64,000 nucleotides of DNA from Moraxella sp. (GCA_030530785.1 JAUMUJ010000001.1:62001-126000); one strand, 5' to 3'. Counted from the first letter of the stretch, positions 17,945-27,330 are shown. Notes: generated by a model not told the origin, from the sequence alone. Numbers and translations: made by a program.

Positions 17945-19267
17945 TCATTGTGTCGTTTTTGGGTTGGTGGCATAACCCAGTGTGATGAAACTTTCAGCGA
18001 TGGTGTGAAATGACCCAAAGCATAAAATCACATCGCCATCATTTGTGGTGTTTTCTGCACTGACCACCGCTTTATCTATCGTATCATGGGTATAAATGGT
18101 GCTGTTTGGTAGGTGATGAGCGATTTTGTCCGCCAAATCCGCCACGTCCATCGCCCGCACATTATCAATCGTGCCAACGTGCCATGCACTAATGGGCAAA
18201 TCAAAGGTTTTGATAAATGATAACACATCATCAATGTCTTTATCAGCTAGCATGGAAAACAAAAAATATAATTGGGCATTTGGGTGTTTATTTTTAATAT
18301 TTTGCCAAAACGGAATAAATAAATCCATCAAAAATTGTATGCCATGCCTATTATGCCCCACGTCAAACACCCATTGTCTGCCATTGATTGTTCTTTTGTC
18401 AAACCGCCCTGACAATTTAACATGAATTAAGCCATTTGTGATGTCGTCTATGCTGACGGTTAATTGACTTGCTAAGATTGCACTGATGGCATTGGTCGCA
18501 TTGATAAGAGCAATATTTGGTTTTGGTAGGGAGATGGTTAAGGCTTTATTGGCATAAGTCCAATCATCATCATTTTCTTGATAAATAAAATCCTTACCAT
18601 AATGGTGGCATTTGGCGTTTTTATCACAGATAATTTGGGAGACGCTTTTGGGCATATCACGTTCGCCATAGATGATGGGGGTATCATCACGGATAATGCC
18701 TGCTTTTTCAAAGCCGATTTTTTCTTTGTCATCGCTCAGCCAATCAATATGGTCAATGCCGACATTGCTAATCACGCCAATGTCAGGGTCAATGATATTC
18801 ACCACATCAAGTCGTCCACCCAAGCCGATCTCCAATACCCACACATCGCAGTTTAATGTCTTAAAAATCCAAAATGCCGACAAAGTCGTCATTTCAAAAA
18901 AAGACAACGTGATATCACACTCGGTGCGAGCTTTTTCGCATTCGCTAAATGCTTTTATCAGTAATTCATCATCAACATCTGCCCCATTGATTTTAATGCG
19001 TTCGTTAAAGCTGACCAAATGGGGTGATTGATACAGGGCGGTTTTATAACCCGCTTGGGTACAAATCTCGCTAATCAGGGCGGTTGTTGAGCCTTTGCCG
19101 TTAGTGCCTGCCACTGTAAACACATAAGGACGGTTTGGCAAATCGTCCTTTAAAATGCCCAACGCTTGGGCAACAGGTAGTACACGGTCAAGCCCCATGT
19201 CAATGGCAGAAACGTGAATGCTTGCCATATAATTGAGCCACTCGGAGACGGTTTGGGGGGTGTTCAT
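17945..19267 (-). CDS. folC: bifunctional folylpolyglutamate / dihydrofolate synthase
   Basis: 440 residues. FolC adds glutamate to dihydropteroate and to reduced folates, with ATP. The Mur-ligase fold is clear: P-loop VAGTNGKGSTTALI (about 50), SPHLVSFNERIKING, LEIGLGGRLDVVNI, SNVGIDHIDWLSD and FEKAGIIR. The C-terminal part has GRFDKRTINGRQWVFDVGHN. It follows accD on the same strand across a 130-base gap that contains an accD terminator, so it may have its own promoter. The accD-folC order is conserved in gamma-proteobacteria. Confidence 0.96.
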   Translation of the reverse strand: MNTPQTVSEWLNYMASIHVSAIDMGLDRVLPVAQALGILKDDLPNRPYVFTVAGTNGKGSTTALISEICTQAGYKTALYQSPHLVSFNERIKINGADVDDELLIKAFSECEKARTECDITLSFFEMTTLSAFWIFKTLNCDVWVLEIGLGGRLDVVNIIDPDIGVISNVGIDHIDWLSDDKEKIGFEKAGIIRDDTPIIYGERDMPKSVSQIICDKNAKCHHYGKDFIYQENDDDWTYANKALTISLPKPNIALINATNAISAILASQLTVSIDDITNGLIHVKLSGRFDKRTINGRQWVFDVGHNRHGIQFLMDLFIPFWQNIKNKHPNAQLYFLFSMLADKDIDDVLSFIKTFDLPISAWHVGTIDNVRAMDVADLADKIAHHLPNSTIYTHDTIDKAVVSAENTTNDGDVILCFGSFHTIAESFITLGYATNPKTTQ

Positions 19268-19357
19268 GGGTGTATTTTGGTGTTAAAAATTTGGGGTATT
19301 GTGCATGATTTTTGGGATTTTTTCAAATAAAATTTAAAGAGGCTTAAATTAAAGGAG

Positions 19358-19386
19358 AAAAACCCCATTTATGGTGCTAAATGGGG
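19358..19386 (-). terminator. rho-independent terminator after accD
   Basis: Stem CCCCATTT / AAATGGGG with an eight-base loop and a T run on the minus strand, just past the accD stop. It partly separates accD from folC. Confidence 0.8.
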
Positions 19387-19397
19387 CGTTTGTGATG

Positions 19398-20282
19398 TCA
19401 GCTTACGTTTGGTAGTTTCGTCAGTTTGGTAAGTAGTCTATATACTGTACTGACAAGTTCATGACGATGTACCACCATGTCTACCGTGCCTTTATCCAGC
19501 AAAAATTCAGCACGTTGAAATGGCTCGTTCAAGACTTCACGCACGGTCTGCTCAATCACACGCTTACCTGCAAAGCCAATCATGGCACGAGGCTCGGCGA
19601 TATGTACATCGCCCAACATGGCAAGACTGGCTGTAACCCCACCATAAACAGGGTTGGTCAGCACAACGATGTACGGCACACCCGCCAAACGCAAACGTTC
19701 AATGATGGCGGATGTACGAGCCATTTGCATGAGTGAAAGCAGACCCTCTTGCATTCTTGCTCCACCGCTGGACGCAAAGCAGACAAGCGGTTTACGCTCA
19801 GCAAGGGCTTTTTCGCCCGCCATGACAAATCGGTCGCCCACCACCGAACCCATGGATCCACCCATGAATTTAAAATCAAAGGCACAGGCGATGAGTTCTA
19901 GATTTTTGATTTTGCCACTCATGACGATGAGAGCTTCACTCTCGCCTGTGGCTTTTTGGGCTTGACTCATGCGTGTAGGGTAGGGCTTGGAGTCAGTGAA
20001 TTTTAAGGGGTCGCCTGCTTGGTAGTTTTGCCCAAGCTCATCTGTAATGCTGTCAAAAAACCACTCCAAACGTTTGCGAGCTGACATCGTTAAATGATGG
20101 TCGCAATCAGGACAAACATATTGATTAAAAATTAAGCTCGTGTTGGTCGTCAGCGTGTGGCAGTTGGGGCATTCGGTGGACGGTTCGGTCTCTACCGCAG
20201 ATGGTTGAATGATGCGGTCTTGCTTGACAAATGGCACAGAACGATTAAGCCATGTGGTTGGTGTTTGGGCTTCTTGGGTCAT
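19398..20282 (-). CDS. accD: acetyl-CoA carboxylase carboxyltransferase, beta subunit
   Basis: 294 residues. It transfers CO2 from carboxybiotin to acetyl-CoA, together with AccA, for malonyl-CoA supply. The N-terminal zinc ribbon CPNCH ... CPDCDHH (about residues 38-62) is present. The crotonase-like domain shows CFASSGGARMQEG (about 175), TNPVYGGVTASLAMLGD and IGFAGKRVIEQTV (about 235). Length and motifs are normal. Confidence 0.97.
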   Translation of the reverse strand: MTQEAQTPTTWLNRSVPFVKQDRIIQPSAVETEPSTECPNCHTLTTNTSLIFNQYVCPDCDHHLTMSARKRLEWFFDSITDELGQNYQAGDPLKFTDSKPYPTRMSQAQKATGESEALIVMSGKIKNLELIACAFDFKFMGGSMGSVVGDRFVMAGEKALAERKPLVCFASSGGARMQEGLLSLMQMARTSAIIERLRLAGVPYIVVLTNPVYGGVTASLAMLGDVHIAEPRAMIGFAGKRVIEQTVREVLNEPFQRAEFLLDKGTVDMVVHRHELVSTVYRLLTKLTKLPNVS

Positions 20283-20375
20283 GATATTCCTATAATTTAC
20301 ACAGCTAAATTAACATAGTTTACAATCGTTTTTATGATTTGGCAAATGATTTTTATGTTAAATCATGATGGGTTA

Positions 20376-21110
20376 TTATTTTTTAACATAAACAAATTGC
20401 TTGCCATTATAGCGATAGCGTAAGGTGCGATGGGTAATTTGTCCGTTGGGGAAATTTTCATTTTCAATGATGACAGGAATGCTAAATTCTTGACGCTTTG
20501 GATTGATTTTGATAAGTTCATTGACATTGGTATCATCATCTGCTGAAAAAGGATCATAAGCAAAATCAATGGTATTGGTTAAGCCTTGTTTTGTTTTAAT
20601 GAGTTTGGCAGGGGTGGGCTTGTTGTTTTTGGTGGTAAATAAATGCAACGACTGACCGTGCAGTGATGTGTAACCTGCTCCCCAGCTGGTCAAAAAATAC
20701 ACCGTCTGTTTGCCAAGTGTCATTTGGTCAATGCTCATGATCCGATCAGTTTCGTTGAGTGTGGTGGTTACTTTGTTGTTAAGACGATATTGTAATGCCC
20801 CTGAAAAAATTTGCATGGTACCACCTCCTTCCACTCGCCAATCCACACTAAACAGTCGCTTGTCGGGTGATGTCTGGGTGTTAAATCCTGCCAAATTCTC
20901 CCAAGTGCAAGCCAGACTTTTTGGGTTATTTAGGGTACTGATGACCAGATTTTTGACTTCGGTGTCATCGTCATACTCGTTTTTGATATATTGCTCATAG
21001 GCGGTGTTAAGTCTGCTTTCGGCAGTTTGACAAAAATCATTGGCATGGCTAATACTACCAATTGCAACTGTGGTAAATAAAGCGGTATAAATAAAATGTT
21101 TGGTATTCAT
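20376..21110 (-). CDS. secreted protein of unknown function
   Basis: 244 residues with AGGAG ahead of the ATG. A signal peptide (MNTKHFIYTALFTTVAIG, cleavage after SHA) exports a mature protein starting NDFCQTAE. The mature part contains two cysteines, a region with beta-strand character, and a C-terminal LRYRYNGKQFVYVKK that resembles the repeated strands of periplasmic beta proteins. I do not recognise the family. It begins 11 bases after the trpA stop and may be co-transcribed with it. Confidence 0.8.
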   Translation of the reverse strand: MNTKHFIYTALFTTVAIGSISHANDFCQTAESRLNTAYEQYIKNEYDDDTEVKNLVISTLNNPKSLACTWENLAGFNTQTSPDKRLFSVDWRVEGGGTMQIFSGALQYRLNNKVTTTLNETDRIMSIDQMTLGKQTVYFLTSWGAGYTSLHGQSLHLFTTKNNKPTPAKLIKTKQGLTNTIDFAYDPFSADDDTNVNELIKINPKRQEFSIPVIIENENFPNGQITHRTLRYRYNGKQFVYVKK

Positions 21111-21121
21111 AATCGCTCCTG

Positions 21122-21952
21122 CTAAATGCTATCAATGGCAACTCTTAATTCGTCCATTTTTGCCAAAACTTTATCAATGGCATTTTGTATTTTATCATTA
21201 TCATTGCCCACATCAGCAAAATTTTTAACAAGCTCACTGCCAACAATCACACCGTCTGCAAATGTTGCCACCGCTTTGGCACTATCGCCATCTCGTATGC
21301 CAAAACCCACGCACACAGGCAAGTCGGTGTCCGCCTTAATCGCTCTGACGTGCTTGCCCACATCGTCCGTGTCTAAGGCATTTGAACCCGTTACGCCCTT
21401 GACCGACACATAATAGATAAAGCCTGAGCCATGTTCTAGCACCGCTTTACGGCGTGTCGGCTCGGTTGTTGGGGCAAGCAAAAAGATTTGGTTAATGTCA
21501 TGTTTGGCTAGGGCTTTGGTAAAATCGCCCGTTTCGTTATTTGCCACTTCATGGGGCGGTAAATCCACCATTAAAAGACCGTCCACGCCATTGGCTTGGC
21601 ACAACTTTAAAAACTCGTCATAACCGATAATCTCAATGGGGTTTAAGTAGCCCATTAACAGCACAGGCGTGCTTTGGTTGGTTTTACGAAATTCGCCCAC
21701 CATTTTGACCGCTTGCGTGGTACTCGTCCCAGCGTTTAAGGCTCGCTCGCCAGCCAGACTAATCACCGCCCCGTCCGCCATCGGGTCGCTAAATGGCAAA
21801 CCAATCTCAATAATGTCCGCCCCGTGAGCCACAAGCTCATGCATTAAATCCACCGTAACGGAAGGATTTGGGTCGCCTGCCATAATATAGGGGATTAGGG
21901 CTTTTTTGTTTTGCTGTTTTAGGGTAGCAAAAGTTTGAGAAATTCGGGTCAT
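21122..21952 (-). CDS. trpA: tryptophan synthase alpha subunit
   Basis: 276 residues. TrpA cleaves indole-3-glycerol phosphate to indole and glyceraldehyde phosphate and passes indole to TrpB. The catalytic Glu is in ADIIEIGLPFSDPMADG (about 50) with the following Asp. YYVSVKGVTG (about 175) and VCVGFGIRDG form the phosphate site. The start overlaps the stop of an unrelated AT-rich gene (ATGA), and two foreign genes separate it from trpB, whereas trpBA are normally adjacent. Confidence 0.97.
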   Translation of the reverse strand: MTRISQTFATLKQQNKKALIPYIMAGDPNPSVTVDLMHELVAHGADIIEIGLPFSDPMADGAVISLAGERALNAGTSTTQAVKMVGEFRKTNQSTPVLLMGYLNPIEIIGYDEFLKLCQANGVDGLLMVDLPPHEVANNETGDFTKALAKHDINQIFLLAPTTEPTRRKAVLEHGSGFIYYVSVKGVTGSNALDTDDVGKHVRAIKADTDLPVCVGFGIRDGDSAKAVATFADGVIVGSELVKNFADVGNDNDKIQNAIDKVLAKMDELRVAIDSI

Positions 21953-22860
21953 TTTGGTTCTCGCTTATCTATTACAAAAACATTATCATCAAGTTTCTTA
22001 ATGATAACTCTATCACAAATTGAAGTTGTTTTGTGCTTTATATTAACAACTATATTTCTATCAACATTTTGCAAATCAATATTAACATTTTCTATTTTTC
22101 TATATTTATCTCCAAAAGAGCTAATCTGTAATGGCATATTGCATTCTTGAAATTGATGATAATATGGTTCTTTAATATGAATATCTACATTGTAATTTCT
22201 AACATCAGCAAAATTCATAATATGAACAACTAAGTTTAACTTTGGGAAAATAAAAAATAATAGTATTATTGGTATGATAAAACAGTACATAGAAAAAAGC
22301 TTTTTATCGTATTTAATTTTATCATAAACATCACTCTCCAAACTATTCTTAACTATCTGCAATTTTAAATATTTATAAAGAACTCTAAGGGAAATAATAA
22401 TACCATTAACAGCAAAAAAGTCTGAAAAACTAAATATTTCTAAATAAAAATAAAGAAATATAAAAGTAAAAAATGCAATGGTCGCATTAAAAACCACATC
22501 AACTTTTGATATTTTGTATTTATTCAAAATTGATACAATTAATTTCTCTTTTAGAATTTTTGAAGTGATTTTTATTGCAATAGAATTAGTAATCAAAATT
22601 GATATTAAGTGTAAAATTAATCCACTTGATAACCAAAAACATAAAAATACAAATAAAGAAAAAGCTCCAAAAATTAATGAAAATACAGTTAAAGAGAAAA
22701 CATCTGATAGGCTAAAATTTATAGGAATATAGTTAATATCAATAGAATACTTTAATAGTATCAATCCACCAATTAAGGTTGAACATACGGTTAAGAATGA
22801 AATAACTTTTTTAAAATTATTCTCAACAATATCAATAATATCAATAATATTTTTAATCAA
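21949..22860 (-). CDS. AT-rich multi-pass membrane protein, unknown function
   Basis: 303 residues from a TTG start (22860) with a weak AAGAGA site; no ATG lies nearby. The N-terminal 210 residues hold about five hydrophobic segments (near 18-38, 52-75, 78-100, 122-145 and 193-212). A soluble C-terminal domain of about 85 residues follows. Two 60-base lines inside it count 25% and 22% GC, against 47% in a trpB line, so it was probably acquired by transfer. It overlaps trpA by four bases and starts 17 bases after the NADAR gene. I do not recognise the family; with NADAR it may form a two-gene module. Confidence 0.75.
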   Translation of the reverse strand: MIKNIIDIIDIVENNFKKVISFLTVCSTLIGGLILLKYSIDINYIPINFSLSDVFSLTVFSLIFGAFSLFVFLCFWLSSGLILHLISILITNSIAIKITSKILKEKLIVSILNKYKISKVDVVFNATIAFFTFIFLYFYLEIFSFSDFFAVNGIIISLRVLYKYLKLQIVKNSLESDVYDKIKYDKKLFSMYCFIIPIILLFFIFPKLNLVVHIMNFADVRNYNVDIHIKEPYYHQFQECNMPLQISSFGDKYRKIENVNIDLQNVDRNIVVNIKHKTTSICDRVIIKKLDDNVFVIDKREPK

Positions 22861-22877
22861 TTTTATCTCTTTTTACT

Positions 22878-23435
22878 TTATTGCTTTACCAATTCATCTC
22901 TGACTTGCATCAACGCAAATCCCAATAAATTTAAGCCTTGCCAATTTAAGGGATTATGGATTTTATCATCATCTCTTGCCAAACCCACACCCCAAATTTT
23001 ATCCACAGGACTGGCTTCTACCAATATTCTATCGCCTGTACCCAATAAATAGGCTTTTAATTCTGGGTTTTGGCTAAATTTAGCAATATTGCCTTGCACC
23101 ACAATCTCAAAGCGTTTTTCATTCCAAATGTTTTCATCAAAATTTTTAACTTTCCGCCCCAAATCTTTGGCTTGTTTGGGGTGTTTAGACTGGATAATTT
23201 CATTAAAAATTTCCATGTCATTAAAAAGCAATGCCTTTTGTGCCATCATATAATGTTCGGCGGTAGGATAAGTTACATCGTCCACCACAAAAGGCGAATC
23301 ATACCATTGACTAAAACAGGCATTGGACATTTGCCCATTAGATTTGGGGGTATGCCCCCAAAAATATAGGCATTTTAAATTATTTTGGGATTGGTATTTG
23401 TTAATAACCCAATCTAGGTTATAGGTTGATTGCAT
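22878..23435 (-). CDS. NADAR family (YbiA-like) N-glycosidase / ADP-ribose processing protein
   Basis: 185 residues with GGGGG ahead of the ATG. The NADAR/DUF1768 signatures are clear: LYFWGHTPKSNGQMSNAC, YPTAEHYMMAQKALLF (about 58-73), LGRKVKNFDENIWNEKR (about 92-108), and DKIWGVGL (about 145) near the C-terminus. The family includes YbiA, which removes riboflavin-pathway intermediates, and ADP-ribosyl hydrolases that act as antitoxins to DarT-like toxins. GC is intermediate (a 60-base line counts 33%). It stands between trpB and an AT-rich membrane protein gene. Confidence 0.85.
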   Translation of the reverse strand: MQSTYNLDWVINKYQSQNNLKCLYFWGHTPKSNGQMSNACFSQWYDSPFVVDDVTYPTAEHYMMAQKALLFNDMEIFNEIIQSKHPKQAKDLGRKVKNFDENIWNEKRFEIVVQGNIAKFSQNPELKAYLLGTGDRILVEASPVDKIWGVGLARDDDKIHNPLNWQGLNLLGFALMQVRDELVKQ

Positions 23436-23444
23436 ATATTCCCC

Positions 23445-24662
23445 CTAATCAATCTCAATCCCTTCCGCTTTCATCACCGTATGCAAATCTTTATCGCCAC
23501 GCCCTGACAGATTGATGATGATGGATTTGTCTTTACTGAGTGTTTTGGCAAGTTTGATGCCATAGGCGACAGCGTGCGAGCTTTCTAGGGCAGGGATAAT
23601 GCCTTCGGTTTTGGTTAAGATACGAAAGGCTTCTAAGGCTTCATCGTCATTGATAACAGGGTAATTAACACGCCCTGTGTCTTTTAAAAAGCTGTGTTCA
23701 GGGCCGACACCGGGGTAGTCAAGCCCTGCCGATATGCTGTGTGTGTGTAAAATTTGACCGTCATTGTCTGCCATTAGATAGGTGCGATTGCCGTGTAACA
23801 CGCCCACACGCCCTGCATTTAATGGGGCGGAATGTTCGCCTGTGTCTATGCCGTGTCCGCCGGCTTCCACGCCATAAATCGCCACGTCATCATCGTTTAA
23901 AAACTCATAAAACAGCCCCATGGCATTAGACCCACCGCCCACGCAAGCGACCAGTGCGTCAGGATTTTTTCCTTCTTTTTCAAGATGTTGCATTTTAGCT
24001 TCACGCCCGATAATCGCCTGAAAATCACGCACCAACACAGGATAAGGGTGCGGGCCTGCCACCGTGCCGATGACATAATAGGTGCTGTCTACGTTTGTTA
24101 CCCAGTCTCTCATGGCTTCGTTCATCGCATCTTTTAGGGTGCGTGAGCCTGACGTTACCGCCACGACCTTTGCCCCCAAAAGTCGCATTCTGTATACATT
24201 CATTTTTTGGCGTTCTACGTCATCTGCCCCCATATAAATCACGCATTCTAGCCCCAACCGTGCCGAAATGGTGGCGGTTGCCACACCATGTTGTCCTGCC
24301 CCCGTCTCGGCGATGATACGCTTTTTGCCGACCATTTTGGCAAGCAAGGCTTGACCGATGGTGTTATTGACCTTGTGAGCTCCTGTGTGGTTTAGGTCTT
24401 CTCGTTTTAAGTAGATTTTGGCACCGCCTGTTTCTTCTGTCAAGCGTTTGGCGAAGTATAGAGGTGTGGGTCTGCCGACATAATTGACCAAGTCATCGTG
24501 AAATTCTTTCCAAAACTCAGGGTTGTTTTTAACCGATAAATAAATGCGTTCTAGTTCTTCTAATGCACTCATTAAAGTTTCGGACACAAAGCGTCCACCA
24601 TGAATGCCAAAATGACCTGTGGTATCGGGGTATTGGGTAAAATCAGTAGTGTTTGTCATCAT
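23445..24662 (-). CDS. trpB: tryptophan synthase beta subunit
   Basis: 405 residues from ATG 24662. The PLP enzyme condenses indole with serine. The Schiff-base lysine is in HTGAHKVNN (about residue 93). [19 protein letters not shown] (phosphate cup) and AVAYGIKLA near the end are all normal. The gene ends 10 bases before the NADAR gene. The chromosomal partner trpA lies 1.5 kb further along the same strand, beyond the two inserted genes. Confidence 0.98.
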   Translation of the reverse strand: MMTNTTDFTQYPDTTGHFGIHGGRFVSETLMSALEELERIYLSVKNNPEFWKEFHDDLVNYVGRPTPLYFAKRLTEETGGAKIYLKREDLNHTGAHKVNNTIGQALLAKMVGKKRIIAETGAGQHGVATATISARLGLECVIYMGADDVERQKMNVYRMRLLGAKVVAVTSGSRTLKDAMNEAMRDWVTNVDSTYYVIGTVAGPHPYPVLVRDFQAIIGREAKMQHLEKEGKNPDALVACVGGGSNAMGLFYEFLNDDDVAIYGVEAGGHGIDTGEHSAPLNAGRVGVLHGNRTYLMADNDGQILHTHSISAGLDYPGVGPEHSFLKDTGRVNYPVINDDEALEAFRILTKTEGIIPALESSHAVAYGIKLAKTLSKDKSIIINLSGRGDKDLHTVMKAEGIEID

Positions 24663-24730
24663 CACTCTCTTTTATGGGTTTTGAATTGTTGCGTTTTTGA
24701 CATGGCGTGGTTTTGGGCTTGCTGGCTTAA

Positions 24731-24892
24731 TTATTCCACGCTCAATTCACTCAATAAATTTTGTCGCCAAGTGGTATAATCAAAATTATCCCTGCAAATT
24801 AAGGCAATAAATCGCTCTGTCTGCACTTCGCCTAGGGTGTGAATTAGGCTTTGTATGCCTGTCATTTTTATTTCGCTATCACTAATCATCAT
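24731..24892 (-). CDS. small protein next to a PIN toxin remnant
   Basis: 53 residues, ATG 24892: MTGIQSLIHTLGEVQTERFI at residues 10-29 then ALICRDNFDYTTWRQNL. It overlaps the 3' end of the PIN pseudogene by 11 bases (ATGATGATTAG), the kind of overlap found in toxin-antitoxin pairs. It is uninterrupted and looks like a small helical partner protein, possibly the antitoxin, although the order toxin-then-partner is the reverse of classical vapBC. Confidence 0.55.
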   Translation of the reverse strand: MMISDSEIKMTGIQSLIHTLGEVQTERFIALICRDNFDYTTWRQNLLSELSVE

Positions 24893-25195
24893 TTAGCATC
24901 CTAATAAAATCCATAGGATTTAAAGCAATAATATCAGTATTTTTGGATAATTTCTTTATCAATTTATCATCGGTTGATAAAGAGTAATCCGCCTTTGCAT
25001 AAATCGTACAAGCAATAGGCAAGCATTTTTGGCTTTGATATTGTCATCGGTTAATTGGTTTTTTGCCAAAGACTGCCATTGCTTAATAGAAAAACTCTTT
25101 TCAAAAAATGGATTTTTAGAATTTTCAAAATCCAAAGTATAAGACCACACCAAATCCAACTTGAATATTTACTTTTCTAATCGCACTCTGATATT
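24882..25195 (-). pseudogene. degenerate PIN-domain toxin gene
   Basis: One frame carries DNIRVRLEK, a stop, then LVWSYTLDFENSKNPFFEK. After one lost base near ACL, the other carries IACTIYAKADYSLSTDD and KNTDIIALNPMDFIRMLNDD to TAG 24882-24884. Both parts fit the C-terminal two-thirds of a PIN-domain protein family; the first about 40 residues with the initial Asp are deleted. The gene is non-functional. Confidence 0.7.
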
Positions 25196-25222
25196 ATCTT
25201 AGTTACCAAAAGGGCAACATCT

Positions 25223-25975
25223 TTACAAATCCTTTACCACCGTTAATCCTGCAAACGTCTGGGCGGTTGGCATGATTTCTAGGCGATTAACGTTAATGTG
25301 TTTGGGCTGATTGATAAGCCATAATACCATATTGCTAATGTCTTCGGGGCGGATAAATTCCACATTTTCGTACACTTTACTGGCTTTGTCATCATCGCCA
25401 TGAAAACGCACATTGCTAAACTCTGTGCCACCGCACAAACCAGGTTCTATGTTGGTAACACGCACCTTTTTGCCAATCAAATCGGCTCGTAAATTTAGGC
25501 TAAACTGCGTAACAAATGCCTTAGTTGCTCCATAGACGTTTGCCCCAAAGTAGGGATAATTGCCTGCCGTTGATGAAATATTGATGATATACCCGTCATT
25601 TTTGGCAACCATAAATGGTAAAATCTCATGCGTGATATTGACAAGCCCAAGCGTGTTGGTGTTTATCATTGTTTGCCAATCGCTGATATTTGTTTTATCG
25701 GCACTCTCTAATCCCAATGCCAATCCTGCATTATTGATGAGTACGTCAATATTTGCCAAAATATCATTAGGCAAAGTTTGCAAAGCTGTTTTTGTGGCGG
25801 ATATGTTGCTAATATCAAAGCACAGTGGAATAAAATCATCGCCCAGTTCGTTTTTTAACTCATCAAGTTTATTTTGACGGCGACCTGTACCAATGACAAT
25901 AAAGCCATTTTTAATACAATCAATGGCAATTTGTTTGCCAAAACCTGATGTTGCGCCTGTGATTAAGATGTTCAT
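25223..25975 (-). CDS. ydfG: short-chain dehydrogenase (YdfG-like)
   Basis: 250 residues, classical SDR. The NADP-binding motif TGATSGFG is near residue 6, with GTGRRQ indicating NADP preference. NNAG is at about 85. The active site is Ser in ISSTAG, with Y-x-x-x-K in YGATKAFV (about 150). Overall similarity is to E. coli YdfG, which oxidises 3-hydroxy acids such as serine and 3-hydroxypropionate. The exact substrate is not provable. It is monocistronic, flanked by pseudogenes on both sides. Confidence 0.88.
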   Translation of the reverse strand: MNILITGATSGFGKQIAIDCIKNGFIVIGTGRRQNKLDELKNELGDDFIPLCFDISNISATKTALQTLPNDILANIDVLINNAGLALGLESADKTNISDWQTMINTNTLGLVNITHEILPFMVAKNDGYIINISSTAGNYPYFGANVYGATKAFVTQFSLNLRADLIGKKVRVTNIEPGLCGGTEFSNVRFHGDDDKASKVYENVEFIRPEDISNMVLWLINQPKHINVNRLEIMPTAQTFAGLTVVKDL

Positions 25976-26003
25976 AAAGATTTCCTGTATTTATCTGAGT
26001 AGT

Positions 26004-26310
26004 TTACCAGCGACTGTCATTTTCACAAGGAATGCCATCGCCATCTCCGTCCATTTTTGTGTTTGGACAATGCCTGTTAAAATATTCGGCTTTCCGCCCT
26101 AGATGTCATTTGGCTACAATGTTGGCGACCACACGTTAAATTACTGTGAATGATTTGAGTGGGATAATCATTGGTATTTGCTTAGTAAAATCTGACTTAG
26201 AAAAGTATGAATACACATGATGGCTCATTACGATAATCACTATCCATACCATCAAATCAAGCAGAAAAAGACCTGTTTCTTCCCATTTTTGAATGTTGAT
26301 ATTTTTTCAT
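26004..26310 (-). pseudogene. frameshifted excalibur-domain protein gene
   Basis: The frame at the 3' end reads KAEYFNRHCPNTKMDGDGDG then IPCENDSRW before TAA 26004-26006, the calcium-binding excalibur signature. The cysteine-rich first half (TCGRQHCSQMTS) is in another frame, with a compensating shift of one base on either side. Further upstream, a membrane helix (LLDLMVWIVIIVMS) is in yet another frame relative to ATG 26310. At least three frame breaks make it a pseudogene. Confidence 0.65.
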
Positions 26311-26322
26311 GTAATGCTCTCA

Positions 26323-27012
26323 TTAAGTCTGTGAAAAATTGGAATGATGGATAAAACTTGTCATTTTTTCAGCACATTTTATCCCTTTTTCTCGCTCAAT
26401 ACCACCGCTTATATCAAGCCCATACAGACGATGGGCAAGCTCATTTTGGGCAATGCTTGCGACATTATCGGGAGTAAGCCCACCCGCCAAGATGATGGGT
26501 AGGGGCGAGTTTGTGGGGATTTTTGTCCAGTCAAAAGTTTGCCCTGTGCCACCAAACTTATCGGGGTGATAAGCGTCCAGTAGCACGCCACTTGCCCCAA
26601 ATGCCTTTAACTCATTGATTTGGGTAAGCAAACTTTCCGCCGTGTCGCCATCTTGTACACGGATTGCCTTATACCAGCGTTTTTTGGCAAGGCGGGCAAG
26701 CCGTTGACAGTCCTGTGCTGTCTCATTACCATGAAATTGCACGACATCAAACGGCACGGTATCTGTTAGACGCATAAACTCATCGTCTGTCATATTGACA
26801 ACCAGTGCCACCACGCTCACAAAGGGTGGTAGGCTTGCCACCAGCGTGCGTGCGGTGTCAAAATCCACAAATCTTGGGCTGGGCGGATAAAACACCAGCC
26901 CCACCGCATCCACACCGAGTGTGATGGCGGTCGTTAGGTCGTCCATGCAAGTAAATCCGCAAAACTTGACAAAGAGACGATTGGTGGTTTTTGCTGTCAT
27001 GTTCAAAGTCAT
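26323..27012 (-). CDS. trpF: phosphoribosylanthranilate isomerase
   Basis: 229 residues. TrpF isomerises phosphoribosylanthranilate in tryptophan synthesis, a TIM barrel. Catalytic Cys in KFCGFT (about 18), AVGLVFYPPSPR, VQFHGNE and the C-terminal phosphate site LAGGLTPDNV and LDISGGIE are all visible. A start at the internal ATG 27000 is possible. Same strand as trpB and trpA but separated from them by the SDR gene and decayed genes. Confidence 0.95.
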   Translation of the reverse strand: MTLNMTAKTTNRLFVKFCGFTCMDDLTTAITLGVDAVGLVFYPPSPRFVDFDTARTLVASLPPFVSVVALVVNMTDDEFMRLTDTVPFDVVQFHGNETAQDCQRLARLAKKRWYKAIRVQDGDTAESLLTQINELKAFGASGVLLDAYHPDKFGGTGQTFDWTKIPTNSPLPIILAGGLTPDNVASIAQNELAHRLYGLDISGGIEREKGIKCAEKMTSFIHHSNFSQT

Positions 27013-27330
27013 TTAGAGATAAACAAGATATGCTAAGGTATCACTAATTGGCTAAGATGTCCATGATTTATGAACAAAATTCTCACCATTTTTAGATTAA
27101 ATCTTTAAAATAATTATTATTATCAATGAGTTATTTTAATTTATAAAAAATTTTAATAAAATATTAACTTTAAATGATAATTATCCATGAATTGAACGTT
27201 GAAAAGGGCTTGTTTTTTTAAAAAAAGCTGATATTATTGTCGTTGCTTATGAGTTAATGAGTTTTTTTAATAAAATAACTGATAAGTGTTCGTTCCTTTA
27301 TTTTATTGGTTTTATCATAGGAAGTTTGCC
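27013..27330. other. AT-rich divergent intergenic region before gdhA
   Basis: 318 bases, very AT-rich, with no gene. A possible gdhA promoter is TTGTTT (27210-27215) with TATTAT (27232-27237). The ATG at 27331 has AGGAAG upstream. A short self-complementary run near 27211-27226 (TTTTTTTAAAAAAA) is seen. Nothing else is recognisable. Confidence 0.4.
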
